Position numbers and translations under genes: made by a program
Shown: piece by piece, positions 49,654-60,179 of the stretch
How positions within the stretch are numbered: position 1 is the stretch's first letter
Layout of the letters: every line of letters starts with the position of its first letter
DNA from: Pichia kudriavzevii
Lineage: Eukaryota > Ascomycota > Pichiomycetes > Pichiales > Pichiaceae
DNA length: 64,000 bases
Assembly: GCF_003054445.1 (NCBI RefSeq)
Contig: NC_042507.1
Coordinates: 2,232,001-2,296,000 of the forward strand
Reading direction: 5' to 3'
The notes under the pieces: model-generated
Seen by the model: only the letters and a program-made list of their open reading frames with translations
Databases searched by the model: none
Told to the model about the DNA's origin: nothing

Positions 49654-51822
49654 ATGAAGACATTGCTGAATATAGTATTATTTACATTTCTTACTGCCGG
49701 GTTTTTCAGTGTTTCTGAAGCTTCCGATAACTCTACAGAGTCACGACAGTCATCAGGTTCAAGCGATTTGAAGGAGCAGTTTGAACATCTCGCTACGGCA
49801 GCTTTACCCGTTTTAAAGCTCCAAAACAACAATCAGCTTTACGATTATCTTGTTGAAATTGGGAATAATAAACAAGAAGTGGGTTTACGGCTAGACGTTG
49901 CACATGGAGAAGTTTGGGTGCCAAATTCAGATTATTTTCAGAGGTGTTACCAAACCACAAACAGCAATACTGCATCATTGACCACGACTATAGATTCCTT
50001 TTCTTCCTTTAATGTTCCCACTCCAATAATTTCCTCCAATAAAACCCTTACAACGGTTACCTTGGAAGATACTACAACGACTTCCGTGCTACCAACATCT
50101 TTTACAATCAATATGGTAGATTCTGTCTATGTTAGGTCATGCGCAGGGTTTGGTGTATACAGTATGGTGGGCAAATTTTTAGATCTTTATGACAATCTAA
50201 TAGTTAACTTGGAATACGCTACTCAATTTATTGGTTCCACCTTCACAAAGGTCTTAGTTTCAGGAATTTGGGTTGTTGATGATTTCCTAATGACAGTCAG
50301 GTACAATAATACGTTTGACTCCATTATAATAAGCAATGTCCCATTTGTCAATGCAAATTTTTCGAGTGTTGGTGTAGGGGCTCTGGCATTGGGTTCTTCT
50401 GTCAGTGATTATACATATGAACACAATTTTATCTCCAATTTTGTTAATTTGGGTTTGGTTAGTACTAACTCTTACTCGTTAGCTCTAAATTCTAGAAACG
50501 GAAGTTCGCCGCAGTTGATTTTAGGAGGTGTTAATACAGAACATATTCAAAAGGGCAATAGCTATAACATAATGGCAGAATTTGATTTTGTCCCTGTCTT
50601 GGATGAAAGTAAGGCATACATCACCACCAATGATGGTGTTACCAATTCGATTCCTGCATTGCCGATATACGGTTGGGGTGTTACTGCAAATGGAACAGGA
50701 CAAAAAATATCATTCTCTAACTCTTACAATGACAGAAATACAATTGCCAATTACCCAAAGCCCGCAATCTTGGAATCTCGTTACTTTTATAACTATATTC
50801 CATATTCAACTTTGGTTGAAATGGCTGTCGAACTCAATGCAGTGTATTCTTCAGATATGGACAGATGGTTGGTTGATTGTTCAGTGGGAGATTCAGGTAC
50901 ATTGGATTTACATTTAGGTAATTACACCATTAATATGCCAATCTCGAAGTTCTTGTTTCCAGCCTCTTTTAATGATTCTAGTTTAATCTTTGAATCGGGT
51001 CATGATGCTTGCTTCCTTGCATTTTTACCTGATTTCTACCTTGGTTACTCATTACTGGGTACCCCATTACTGAAGAATATCTATCTTGCCGTTGATAACG
51101 AAAACAAAAAATTGGCAGTGGGTGCATATCCGTATTTATTAGAGGATAATGACATATACATAGAAGGAGATGATGATAGTGGTGATAACAGTAACCTTAT
51201 TGAATCTGGTAACTCTACGGGGCTGCTAGAAAGAAGAGACGATTACAATCAAACTGAGTTCACAGAAACTCCTGATATCTCTATAACAACATTATCCAAC
51301 AGTGAGTATTCTTTTGATATCACAGTCACATCAAAGGTCACAATTTCTTCCTCTGTCATTAAAACTACAGCTACCATACCTATTGATCAAAGAGTCACTG
51401 GATTTACTGAAGCCAAACATTTATATGAGATCAAGTCAAATACTATTCCATTTGCAAGTAAATTTGCCACAGTATCTGATTTGACCTTGACCATTCCACG
51501 GTCTGAAGTTTTCACGGATTTGTTAGTCCACAAAACACAAGCTGTTATATCTAACGGTGAAATTTACCTAGAGACCAACGCCAATACGGGAAAAACAGCA
51601 TCCACCAAAGCTACTGCGCAGAGTGAGACAGGCATATATGGTTTCACATCTCTGGTTTCGAGCATCAGGCCTGCAAAGCCAAGTTCAGCCGGTGCCTCTC
51701 TAAACAGGGTACCTTCTGTAGTCAATTTCTTGCTCAGCATGCTACATCCTCTGAACGTTTTGAACATAAGTGTTGTTGTTTATATGTTTGGTGTGGTTTT
51801 GGCCATTGCTGTCGCCTTATAA
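49654..51822 (+). CDS. Yapsin-like aspartyl-protease fold protein, probably inactive
   Basis: From ATG 49654, 722 residues. It has a signal peptide (MKTLLNIVLFTFLTAGFFSVSEA), the A1 protease fold landmarks, a Ser/Thr-rich stretch and a hydrophobic C-terminal tail consistent with GPI or membrane anchoring. The first active-site motif, normally DTGSS-LWV, reads D81-VAHG-EVWV. The second, normally DSGTT, reads E374-SRYF in AILESRYFYNYIP. The final strand (LGYSLLGTPLLKNIYLAVD) and a typical disulphide region are kept. With one catalytic Asp replaced and both glycines lost, proteolysis is not expected. The long open frame shows it is still under selection, perhaps for wall or substrate binding. 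Family assignment is firm; role is unknown. Confidence 0.85.
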   Translation: MKTLLNIVLFTFLTAGFFSVSEASDNSTESRQSSGSSDLKEQFEHLATAALPVLKLQNNNQLYDYLVEIGNNKQEVGLRLDVAHGEVWVPNSDYFQRCYQTTNSNTASLTTTIDSFSSFNVPTPIISSNKTLTTVTLEDTTTTSVLPTSFTINMVDSVYVRSCAGFGVYSMVGKFLDLYDNLIVNLEYATQFIGSTFTKVLVSGIWVVDDFLMTVRYNNTFDSIIISNVPFVNANFSSVGVGALALGSSVSDYTYEHNFISNFVNLGLVSTNSYSLALNSRNGSSPQLILGGVNTEHIQKGNSYNIMAEFDFVPVLDESKAYITTNDGVTNSIPALPIYGWGVTANGTGQKISFSNSYNDRNTIANYPKPAILESRYFYNYIPYSTLVEMAVELNAVYSSDMDRWLVDCSVGDSGTLDLHLGNYTINMPISKFLFPASFNDSSLIFESGHDACFLAFLPDFYLGYSLLGTPLLKNIYLAVDNENKKLAVGAYPYLLEDNDIYIEGDDDSGDNSNLIESGNSTGLLERRDDYNQTEFTETPDISITTLSNSEYSFDITVTSKVTISSSVIKTTATIPIDQRVTGFTEAKHLYEIKSNTIPFASKFATVSDLTLTIPRSEVFTDLLVHKTQAVISNGEIYLETNANTGKTASTKATAQSETGIYGFTSLVSSIRPAKPSSAGASLNRVPSVVNFLLSMLHPLNVLNISVVVYMFGVVLAIAVAL

Positions 51823-52212
51823 ACGAAAGTCATTACATAATTATATTTGTATGGAAACTATATAGAGTCAATAAATCGGGTTAGTTTTTTTGATTATCTG
51901 TAGCTGGGATATTCCTGTTAGCATATGAACATTTCAGGTTCAGTCTCTCAGTTTCTCTCTTTTTACTTCTAAATTTATTTTATTTTTTGGAATTTTCCAC
52001 CGCTCTCAAATTTTCCTTAACAAAATCGACTTTTCTTTGTCAGCAAAATTGTGCAAATTTTTATTGCACGAAATTTCGACGATTCTCAAGGGGAAACAAT
52101 TTTTTTTTTCCAAGCTGACCAAAATTGAAATGTCTATTACAAGCTAGGTGAACACTTCTACCTTTTTTCGACCCCATATACATCTTAAACCAAATATATA
52201 CGGCATAAGAAA
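51823..52212. promoter_or_regulatory. RLI1 promoter region
   Basis: A 390-bp gap between tandem genes with several short AAATTT-type palindromes (about 52070-52082) and a T run near 52100-52110. No other gene is visible. Confidence 0.35.
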
Positions 52213-54039
52213 ATGAGTGATAAGAATACCCGTATTGCAATCGTTTCTGAGGACAAATGTAAACCAAAGAAGTGTCGTCAAGAATGTCGGAAATCATGTC
52301 CTGTGGTTAAAACAGGGAAGTTATGTATTGAAGTCCAGCCAAATAGTAAGATTGCATTTATTTCCGAAACACTATGTATCGGTTGTGGTATCTGTACCAA
52401 AAAGTGCCCGTTTGATGCGATTCAAATTATCAATTTACCAACAAACTTGGAGAATGAAGTCACACATAGATATTCGGCAAACTCGTTTAAATTGCATAGA
52501 TTACCTATGCCTAGACCTGGTCAGGTTTTGGGTTTGGTTGGTACTAACGGTATCGGTAAATCCACTGCTTTAAAAATCTTGTCTGGTAAATTAAAGCCTA
52601 ACTTGGGAAGATATGATGATCCACCACAATGGGAAGATATTATCAAACACTTCAGAGGTTCTGAATTGCAGAACTACTTCACCAAAGTTTTAGAAGAACA
52701 GATCAAAGCTATCATCAAACCCCAATATGTTGACAATATTCCAAGAGCTATCAAGGGCCCATTAAATAAAGTTGGTGAGTTACTAAAGGCTAGATCTGAC
52801 GGTGTTGACTCAAATAACATTAAGGAAGTTATTAAAATGACTGACTTGGGAAATCTATTAAATAGAGAAGTCTCGAAATTGTCTGGTGGTGAATTACAGA
52901 GATTTGCTATTGGTATGACATGTATTCAAAAAGCCAACGTGTATATGTTCGATGAACCATCTTCTTATTTAGATGTCAAGCAAAGATTACTAGCTGCTTT
53001 GATAATTAGATCTTTGTCCGATACAGAGGTGTATACCATTGTCGTTGAGCACGATTTGTCCGTTTTGGACTACTTGTCAGATTATGTCTGTATCCTCTAT
53101 GGTGTTCCATCTGTTTATGGTGTTGTCTCCTTCCCTGCGTCCGTCAGAGAAGGTATCAACATCTTCTTGGATGGTCATATTCCATCAGAAAACTTGAGAT
53201 TTAGAACCGAATCATTACAATTCAGATTAACGGACGCATCCGATCATATGTTGATTGAACAAACCTCAAGTTTTACCTACCCAGATATGGTTAAGACTCA
53301 AGGTGATTTCAAATTACATGTTGAGGCAGGTTCATTTAATGACTCTGAAATCATTGTCATGATGGGAGAAAATGGTACCGGTAAGACTACACTGTGTAAG
53401 CTCTTAGCTGGTGCAATCGCACCAGATGATGGCTCCAAAGCACCAGAATTACTGGTTTCTATGAAACCACAAAAGATTGCTCCTAAATTTACAGGTACCG
53501 TTAGACAACTATTCTTGAAGAAAATCAGAGCATCCTTTTTACATCCACAATTCAACACAGATGTTATCAAGCCATTGAGAATTGAAGATATTATTGATCA
53601 GGAAGTTCAACATTTATCTGGTGGTGAATTGCAAAGAGTTGCAATTACATTGGCATTGGGTAAGCCAGCAGATATTTATTTGATCGATGAACCTTCTGCA
53701 TATTTGGATTCTGAACAACGTATCATTTGTGCTAAAGTTATCAGAAGATTCATTATTCACTCCAAGAAAACTGCATTTATTGTTGAGCACGATTTCATCA
53801 TGGCTACATATATGGCAGACAAGGTTATGGTCTTTGAAGGTAAGCCTTCTGTTGATGCAACTGCAAAGAAACCTGAATCATTACTAACTGGTTGTAACAG
53901 ATTCTTGAAAAACTTGAACGTCACCTTCAGAAGAGACCCAACTTCTTTCAGACCAAGAATTAACAAGCTAGACTCTCAAATGGATAAGGAACAAAAGGCA
54001 AATGGTGACTATTTCTTCCTTGAAAATAACAAGTTATAA
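52213..54039 (+). CDS. RLI1: Ribosome-recycling ABC protein Rli1 (ABCE1)
   Basis: 608 residues, the same length as S. cerevisiae Rli1, from ATG 52213. The N-terminus has two 4Fe-4S cysteine sets ([27 protein letters not shown]). Two ABC domains follow: Walker [10 protein letters not shown] (about 110) and GENGTGKTT (about 385), signatures LSGGELQR (about 223 and 469), and the Rli1 hinge regions. Rli1 splits 80S ribosomes after termination with eRF1, links to initiation and biogenesis, and depends on cytosolic iron-sulphur assembly. It is essential in all yeasts tested. Strong codon bias fits high expression. Confidence 0.98.
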   Translation: MSDKNTRIAIVSEDKCKPKKCRQECRKSCPVVKTGKLCIEVQPNSKIAFISETLCIGCGICTKKCPFDAIQIINLPTNLENEVTHRYSANSFKLHRLPMPRPGQVLGLVGTNGIGKSTALKILSGKLKPNLGRYDDPPQWEDIIKHFRGSELQNYFTKVLEEQIKAIIKPQYVDNIPRAIKGPLNKVGELLKARSDGVDSNNIKEVIKMTDLGNLLNREVSKLSGGELQRFAIGMTCIQKANVYMFDEPSSYLDVKQRLLAALIIRSLSDTEVYTIVVEHDLSVLDYLSDYVCILYGVPSVYGVVSFPASVREGINIFLDGHIPSENLRFRTESLQFRLTDASDHMLIEQTSSFTYPDMVKTQGDFKLHVEAGSFNDSEIIVMMGENGTGKTTLCKLLAGAIAPDDGSKAPELLVSMKPQKIAPKFTGTVRQLFLKKIRASFLHPQFNTDVIKPLRIEDIIDQEVQHLSGGELQRVAITLALGKPADIYLIDEPSAYLDSEQRIICAKVIRRFIIHSKKTAFIVEHDFIMATYMADKVMVFEGKPSVDATAKKPESLLTGCNRFLKNLNVTFRRDPTSFRPRINKLDSQMDKEQKANGDYFFLENNKL

Positions 54040-54419
54040 ACACAGTTGGTGTCACCTAGTTTCACTTCTTTTCTCGTATAATTAATAAATAACCCCCTCC
54101 ATGTAATTTTGTTCCCCCTTTTTGTTTTTTTTTTCTATAACTTTTTCTACTTATTCTATACAGTTAACTCTCTATGAATTCAAGTGGAATCATAAGATCG
54201 AGATTGTTATCTAACTCTTTGGAATCCTACGATATAAGTATCAATAATTACCTTTGATTAGAATTATCCTTGGTGATTCATTTTTAATTTTTTTTATTTC
54301 CTCTTTTCTCGAAATCCCAAAATTTTGCAAAACATTGGCAAACTCATCAAGAACTTACACACCACTTATTCCTGAGAGCTGATTGAATAGTCAAGTTGTG
54401 AATAACGACAATCCACCAA
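54040..54419. other. RLI1-DPS1 intergenic region
   Basis: A 380-bp gap between tandem genes. It contains T-rich stretches near 54121-54136 and 54280-54297 and an AAAATTTT sequence near 54320. No gene was seen. Confidence 0.35.
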
Positions 54420-56084
54420 ATGACTGAAGAGATTATCCAGAAAGTTGAAAAAGTGAAATTAGCTGAAGGTGAAAATGCACCAATCCTTGGTCCTGATGGA
54501 CAACCATTGTCCAAGAAAGCTTTGAAGAAACTCGAAAAGGAAAGGGAGAAAGAAAGAAAGAAAGCAGAAAAGGCTGCTCAATTAGCTCAAGAACAAGCAG
54601 CAAGAGAGGCTGCAGCTGCTGCAAATGATACCGCTAAGGAAAATTATGGTAAGCAACCATTGATGCAATCTAAAAAGGAAGATATCACTGGTATTAAGAG
54701 AACAAAAATCACTGAATTATCCTCTGCTAATGACGGTGAAGAAGTTGTTTTTAGGGCAAGAATTCACACCGCAAGACAACAATCAGCAAGCATGTGTTTC
54801 TTTGCTTTTAGACAGCAAGATGGAATCGTTCAAGGTCTATTAAAATCTAATGGTGACTCTATTTCAAAACAAATGGTCAAGTGGGCCGCAGGTTTAAGCT
54901 TGGAATCTATTGTTCTCGTTCATGGTACTGTTAAGAAAGTTGATGAATTAGTCAAGTCTGCAACAGTCCAAGATGTTGAAATCCATGTCACCAAAATCTA
55001 CTTGGTCTCCGCTGCACCATCTCAGTTGCCTCTTCTAATTGAGGATGCGTCTAGATCTGATGCTGAAGCTGAAGCGTCAGGTTTACCTGTGGTTAACCTA
55101 GATACAAGATTGGATGCAAGAGTTATTGATTTGAGAACAATGACTAACCACTGTATTTTCGAATTGCAAAGTGGTATTTGTTCTCTATTCAGGGAGTATT
55201 TATCTAAGTTAAACTTCAGAGAAGTTCATTCTCCTAAATTAATTGGCTCTCCATCTGAAGGTGGTGCAAATGTCTTTGAAGTTACCTATTTCAAGACTAA
55301 GGCATACTTGGCACAATCTCCACAATTCTACAAGCAACAATTGATTGCTGCTGATTTTGAGAGAGTCTTCGAGATTGCACCTGTTTTTAGAGCTGAGAAC
55401 TCTAATACACACAGACATATGACTGAGTTCGTTGGTTTAGATATGGAAATGGCAATTGAAGAAGATTATCATGAAGCTGTTCAGGTTTTGGCCGATATGC
55501 TCATTTTCATCTTCACAGAATTGAAAAGAAGATACGCAAAGGAAATTGCAACCATTAGAAAACAATTCCCTGTTGAAGAATTCAAGATCCCTGAAAAAAT
55601 GGTTATCCTCCACTACAAGGAAGCAGTTGAAATGTTGAACGCAAATGGTAAAGAACAAGGGGCTTATGATGATCTATCTACAGAGAATGAGAAATTCTTG
55701 GGTAAGCTTGTTAGAGAAAAGTATGACACTGATTTCTTTATCTTGGACAAATTCCCTCTCGCTGTCAGACCTTTCTATACAATGCCTGATCCAGAAGATC
55801 CAAATTACTCCAATTCTTACGATTTCTTCATGAGAGGTGAAGAAATTTTATCTGGTGCACAACGTATCCACGACCCAGAATTATTGAAGGAAAGAATGAA
55901 GTTCCATGAAGTTGATCCAACAAGTGATGGTGTTTCCGATTACGTCAATGCATTCACTTATGGTTGTCCTCCTCATGCGGGTGGTGGTATTGGTTTGGAA
56001 AGAGTCTTGATGTTTTTCTTGGATTTGAAGAACATCAGACGGGCCTCTTTGTTCCCAAGAGACCCAAGACGTTTACGTCCATGA
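54420..56084 (+). CDS. DPS1: Cytoplasmic aspartyl-tRNA synthetase
   Basis: 554 residues (S. cerevisiae 557) from ATG 54420. A Lys-rich N-terminal helix (KKALKKLEKEREKERKK) that helps bind tRNA precedes an OB-fold anticodon domain (about 100-200: VVFRARIHTARQQ). The class II catalytic core has motif 2 FRAEN (about 323) with the HRHMTEF loop and motif 3 GGGIGLERVLMFFL (about 521-534). The C-terminus RRASLFPRDPRRLRP is the AspRS signature. It charges tRNA-Asp in the cytosol. Confidence 0.98.
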   Translation: MTEEIIQKVEKVKLAEGENAPILGPDGQPLSKKALKKLEKEREKERKKAEKAAQLAQEQAAREAAAAANDTAKENYGKQPLMQSKKEDITGIKRTKITELSSANDGEEVVFRARIHTARQQSASMCFFAFRQQDGIVQGLLKSNGDSISKQMVKWAAGLSLESIVLVHGTVKKVDELVKSATVQDVEIHVTKIYLVSAAPSQLPLLIEDASRSDAEAEASGLPVVNLDTRLDARVIDLRTMTNHCIFELQSGICSLFREYLSKLNFREVHSPKLIGSPSEGGANVFEVTYFKTKAYLAQSPQFYKQQLIAADFERVFEIAPVFRAENSNTHRHMTEFVGLDMEMAIEEDYHEAVQVLADMLIFIFTELKRRYAKEIATIRKQFPVEEFKIPEKMVILHYKEAVEMLNANGKEQGAYDDLSTENEKFLGKLVREKYDTDFFILDKFPLAVRPFYTMPDPEDPNYSNSYDFFMRGEEILSGAQRIHDPELLKERMKFHEVDPTSDGVSDYVNAFTYGCPPHAGGGIGLERVLMFFLDLKNIRRASLFPRDPRRLRP

Positions 56085-56314
56085 TTCTGTAAACCCTAAA
56101 GTTAAATAGAACTAAATTTATACGATCCTCCAATCTGTGCATGGATGTAATGACGGAGTAGTGCATCCTCCAGCTAGCCAACCATCGCGGCTGAATCAAA
56201 TATACGGCGAAGACCTTGTAATGAAGCATAGATTCCCTTGGTGAAAATTTTTGTCCTTTACTATTAGGACATGTCAACAACCAGTATATAACAGCTCAGC
56301 AACTACCTTCACAC

Positions 56315-58885
56315 ATGAGTGAACCGAAGGAAAATTTTAGTAATGTGGATCAATGCAACAGAGGTATGCAGTTTTTATCACTAAGTGGGGAGGGCAGTTC
56401 CCACCCGACCAGTAGTACCCATCCACATGAAGAAGCCATTGAAGACTATGATGATAACGAGATTTACGACAAACTTACTGATTTGAATAGAAAGTCCAAG
56501 AAGGACGGTTTTTTTGACTACAGTATGATTCATGAAGATGAAGAAGATGCTGCTGATGAAAAATCGATCAACCCACATTTCTCCTATAGTGAAGAACAAA
56601 TGCTAAAAGATACAGATGCAAAAATCAGAGCTTTCTCCAACTTGGCATCTTCTCCCAGAAACTCGAGATCATCCTCTGCAAGTTCCAGTGTTCATCCTGC
56701 AAGAAGACCATCTATGGCTGACTTTGTTGTGCCCCCAATCCCGACAGTTTTCAATGCAACAACTCCAAAGATTTCAAGAAGTAATTCGAGGTTCTCCTAT
56801 AACCCAACAACACATGAAATGTCTCCAAATATTTCTAACGCAGCTCCCCCGGGTGCAACGACACCTGTATATCAAAGGGATCCATTTGTAGCACAAAAGC
56901 ATCAACAAATCATTAACGATATTGCAAAGGATCACAAATTCAAGCTAGGTGATTTTTTCAATAATGATCACAACTCGACCAGTGATATTCCTTCGCTTGA
57001 ACTAATGGAACTTTACAAACAAATCAAATGGTGTGTTGAAACAAGGAAAAAATATATTGATGTCTCATTGCAAATTCCTGATGAAAATCCAAAGAATAAG
57101 GAAGGCTGGAAAATATATCCTAACCCCCCACCTCCCTTTTGGAAGGCCCAAAATCGTCGTGCATTGGACTCTAGCACAGGCTCATATCATATGGATGAAG
57201 GGACTCGTAATGTAGATTCTCGTGATTTTGATTTTGATAAATGTGAAATTCCAGGACCAGATGAAGCCGTGGATTTTATGGTTGATGATGAGGACACCTA
57301 CCAGATTGTAGATAGAAAGACAGGTGAAAAGTTGGTAAATGTTCCCACTATCAAAGACTATTATATGGATTTGGAAAAAATCACCAACATTGCATCGGAT
57401 GGCCCAATGAAATCGTTTGCATTCAAGAGATTGCAGTATCTTGAAGCAAGGTGGAATTTGTATTATTTGTTGAACGAGCACGAAGAAACTGCAGAATCCA
57501 AAAAAAATCCACATAGGGACTTCTACAACGTCAGAAAAGTTGATGTCCATGTTCATCACTCGGCATGTATGAATCAAAAACATTTATTGAGATTCATTAA
57601 GCATAAAATCAGGCATTATCCAAACGAAAAAGTTATTAAAAGAGATGGACAAGTTTTGACCTTACAGCAGGTTTTTGACTCTTTGAACCTTACTGCATAC
57701 GATTTAAGTATTGACACACTTGACATGCATGCACACAGAGATACCTTCCATCGGTTTGATAAATTTAACCTAAAATACAACCCAATGGGGGAATCTAGAT
57801 TGAGGGAGATTTTTTTGAAGACAGACAACTTTCTTCAAGGACGTTACCTGGCCGAAATCACAAAGGAAGTTTTTGATGATCTGGAGTCTTCTAAATACCA
57901 AATGGCAGAGTACAGAATCTCCATTTATGGCCGTAGCATTGATGAATGGGACAAACTTGCGTCCTGGGTTATTGACAACAAATTATTCTCGCATAATGTT
58001 AGATGGTTAGTTCAGGTTCCTAGGTTATACAATATTTACAAAAAGGGAGGACAAGTTCAAAGTTTTAGGGAAATCGTTGATAATATTTTTAAGCCTTTAT
58101 TTGAAGTAACAAGAAACCCACAATCGCATCCTAAATTACACGTGTTTTTACAGAGAGTTATTGGATTTGATTCTGTCGACGATGAATCTAAAATTGATAG
58201 GAGGTTCCACAAGAAGTTCCCATTTCCAAGCATCTGGAATTCGGAGTACAATCCACCATACTCATATTACCTATACTATCTCTATTCCAACATAACATCA
58301 TTAAACCAATGGAGAAAGAGAAGGGGTTTCAATACCTTCTCATTGAGACCGCACTCCGGTGAAGCTGGTGATCCAGAGCACTTAATATCAGCTTTCTTGA
58401 CATCAGAGAGTATAAACCATGGTATCTTACTTCGTAAGGTTCCTTTCGTTCAGTACCTATACTACCTTTGTCAAATTGGTATTGCAATGTCCCCATTGTC
58501 TAACAATGCGTTGTTCTTAACTTACGATAAAAATCCATTCCCCACCTACTTCAAACGTGGTTTGAACATTGCTTTGTCTACTGATGACCCTCTACAGTTC
58601 TCATATACCAGGGAGCCGCTTATTGAAGAATACTCAGTTGCTGCTCAAATTTGGAAACTATCAAATGTTGACATGTCTGAGTTAGCCAAAAATTCCGTAT
58701 TAATGAGTGGCTTCGAATATGAGCTTAAAAAACATTGGGTCGGTCATAACTTCTATCTTGGTGGCGTTGAAGGTAATGATGTTGCCAAGACAAATGTTCC
58801 TGATCTCCGTGTTAGCTATAGAACTACCACCTTAGAAACTGAGTTTGCTTTAATCGAATATTATACCAGTATTGATGGTATCTGA
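56315..58885 (+). CDS. AMD1: AMP deaminase
   Basis: 856 residues (S. cerevisiae 810) from ATG 56315. The N-terminal third is regulatory and disordered (Ser-rich, acidic). The catalytic domain starts near 320; metal and catalytic motifs are DVHVHHSACMNQKH (about 410), HSGEAGD (about 690) and LSTDDPLQF (about 754). The enzyme converts AMP to IMP plus ammonia, setting adenylate charge and purine interconversion. It lies downstream of DPS1 and is convergent with PFA5, only 72 bp apart. Confidence 0.97.
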   Translation: MSEPKENFSNVDQCNRGMQFLSLSGEGSSHPTSSTHPHEEAIEDYDDNEIYDKLTDLNRKSKKDGFFDYSMIHEDEEDAADEKSINPHFSYSEEQMLKDTDAKIRAFSNLASSPRNSRSSSASSSVHPARRPSMADFVVPPIPTVFNATTPKISRSNSRFSYNPTTHEMSPNISNAAPPGATTPVYQRDPFVAQKHQQIINDIAKDHKFKLGDFFNNDHNSTSDIPSLELMELYKQIKWCVETRKKYIDVSLQIPDENPKNKEGWKIYPNPPPPFWKAQNRRALDSSTGSYHMDEGTRNVDSRDFDFDKCEIPGPDEAVDFMVDDEDTYQIVDRKTGEKLVNVPTIKDYYMDLEKITNIASDGPMKSFAFKRLQYLEARWNLYYLLNEHEETAESKKNPHRDFYNVRKVDVHVHHSACMNQKHLLRFIKHKIRHYPNEKVIKRDGQVLTLQQVFDSLNLTAYDLSIDTLDMHAHRDTFHRFDKFNLKYNPMGESRLREIFLKTDNFLQGRYLAEITKEVFDDLESSKYQMAEYRISIYGRSIDEWDKLASWVIDNKLFSHNVRWLVQVPRLYNIYKKGGQVQSFREIVDNIFKPLFEVTRNPQSHPKLHVFLQRVIGFDSVDDESKIDRRFHKKFPFPSIWNSEYNPPYSYYLYYLYSNITSLNQWRKRRGFNTFSLRPHSGEAGDPEHLISAFLTSESINHGILLRKVPFVQYLYYLCQIGIAMSPLSNNALFLTYDKNPFPTYFKRGLNIALSTDDPLQFSYTREPLIEEYSVAAQIWKLSNVDMSELAKNSVLMSGFEYELKKHWVGHNFYLGGVEGNDVAKTNVPDLRVSYRTTTLETEFALIEYYTSIDGI

Positions 58886-58957
58886 TGCCCACTTTTAAGT
58901 CTTGTGTTTCCTCTCTATAGAAGCTCGTTTTATCCGTAACCATAGAGTTTATGCCAA

Positions 58958-60070
58958 CTAACCTCTTAATCCATCGTTAGCCCCAAATATTTTGTATTCA
59001 CCAATCTCTATTCTTTGGCGAATGGTTTTCTTAAATTTTATACCAAACATCGTATAACTGTAATGTGAAATTTGATCTGGCTCCTTTAGTTTGGAGATAT
59101 CAAAAAACCATGAATTCCAGTTTTCAATAAATCCTTTGTTGTATGGTAAATCATCTGGTTGTAAGGCAACCACAATCCTTAACTTTTCGTTATATGGGTG
59201 AATTGTATTAACATAAGAGGTTAAATTGCCCATGTTATTTTGGGGGGTTTTGGATCGCAAGCTCTTTTTCCATCTAATCCTGTGCATCCTCTCAAGAGTT
59301 GTTTCACCATTGAATAGATCACTAATTTGATTGAAAAGTAAGTTTCCAACTAAAATAGCAAAAGTGCCTGTTATCACAACAAGAACTATAAAGGCTGCAT
59401 TTAGGCTATTCCATATTCCCCCATAAATTATCACTGTAATAGAGGTAAAAAGTAGCATCACTTCAGCACAAATAACAAATATCATGAAGGGTCCATAATT
59501 TCTTTTACCAATTGTTGATCCAATAAAGGAACAATAATGATCAAAAAATGGGATGCATTTGGTAGTTAACGAAGAATGATGACTTCTTAGTAGTTTCAAG
59601 CTAGAACATGCAGAGCACCAGAAAGGTAGTCCATTGGGGTCACACTCAAAGATGTCTGGTGGGTTTAGCAGATACAGGCTATCTTCATATGTTGGTCTTT
59701 CGGCTGATAGTAATGAAACGGTGTCGGTGTTTTTCGTCAGTCGGTACCCATTGCTGGCATAACAATCTAAATCATAAGGATTCACCTGTACATCCTGGGA
59801 ACCAGGGCCTAGTATGATCACTAATACCCAAGACAACAATAAAATCAGCCATAAAGTGTTAGTGATTACCAAAAAGGCGATCATTGATGATTTATCACCA
59901 CTCTTTTGGTATATGTGGGAGTAACAGAAGTAATATGAGTATGCCCATTGGGCATATGCCATAAATAGAACCACACATGTTGGAAATATCGGTCGGGTAT
60001 ATTTCCCTGTTGTTGCAATCACCATTCTTGTGGCTTTCGTATGCAAGCAAGGGTACAGGTGGGATTTCAT
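58958..60070 (-). CDS. PFA5: DHHC-type protein S-acyltransferase (Pfa5-like, DHYC variant)
   Basis: 370 residues from ATG 60070. Four membrane segments are visible: about 28-50, 65-88, 195-215 and 222-248. The cysteine-rich domain between segments 2 and 3 ends FDHYCSFIGSTIGKRNYGPF, so the catalytic motif is DHYC rather than DHHC. Yeast Akr1, Akr2 and Pfa5 share DHYC; the absence of ankyrin repeats and the length point to Pfa5. It would palmitoylate cysteines of membrane-associated proteins. One upstream cysteine/histidine zinc-ligand set appears partly degenerate (WCSACSSLKLLRSHHSS). It lies 109 bp downstream of CGI121. Confidence 0.85.
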   Translation of the reverse strand: MKSHLYPCLHTKATRMVIATTGKYTRPIFPTCVVLFMAYAQWAYSYYFCYSHIYQKSGDKSSMIAFLVITNTLWLILLLSWVLVIILGPGSQDVQVNPYDLDCYASNGYRLTKNTDTVSLLSAERPTYEDSLYLLNPPDIFECDPNGLPFWCSACSSLKLLRSHHSSLTTKCIPFFDHYCSFIGSTIGKRNYGPFMIFVICAEVMLLFTSITVIIYGGIWNSLNAAFIVLVVITGTFAILVGNLLFNQISDLFNGETTLERMHRIRWKKSLRSKTPQNNMGNLTSYVNTIHPYNEKLRIVVALQPDDLPYNKGFIENWNSWFFDISKLKEPDQISHYSYTMFGIKFKKTIRQRIEIGEYKIFGANDGLRG

Positions 60071-60179
60071 ATAGGAGGGAAATTTTATGCGGAACTAAAA
60101 TTGATGGCATCTTGAAAAAAAAAAGCAGACAATTACATCGTAGCCGAAATACATTTTTTGACACTATACAAAATGGCAA

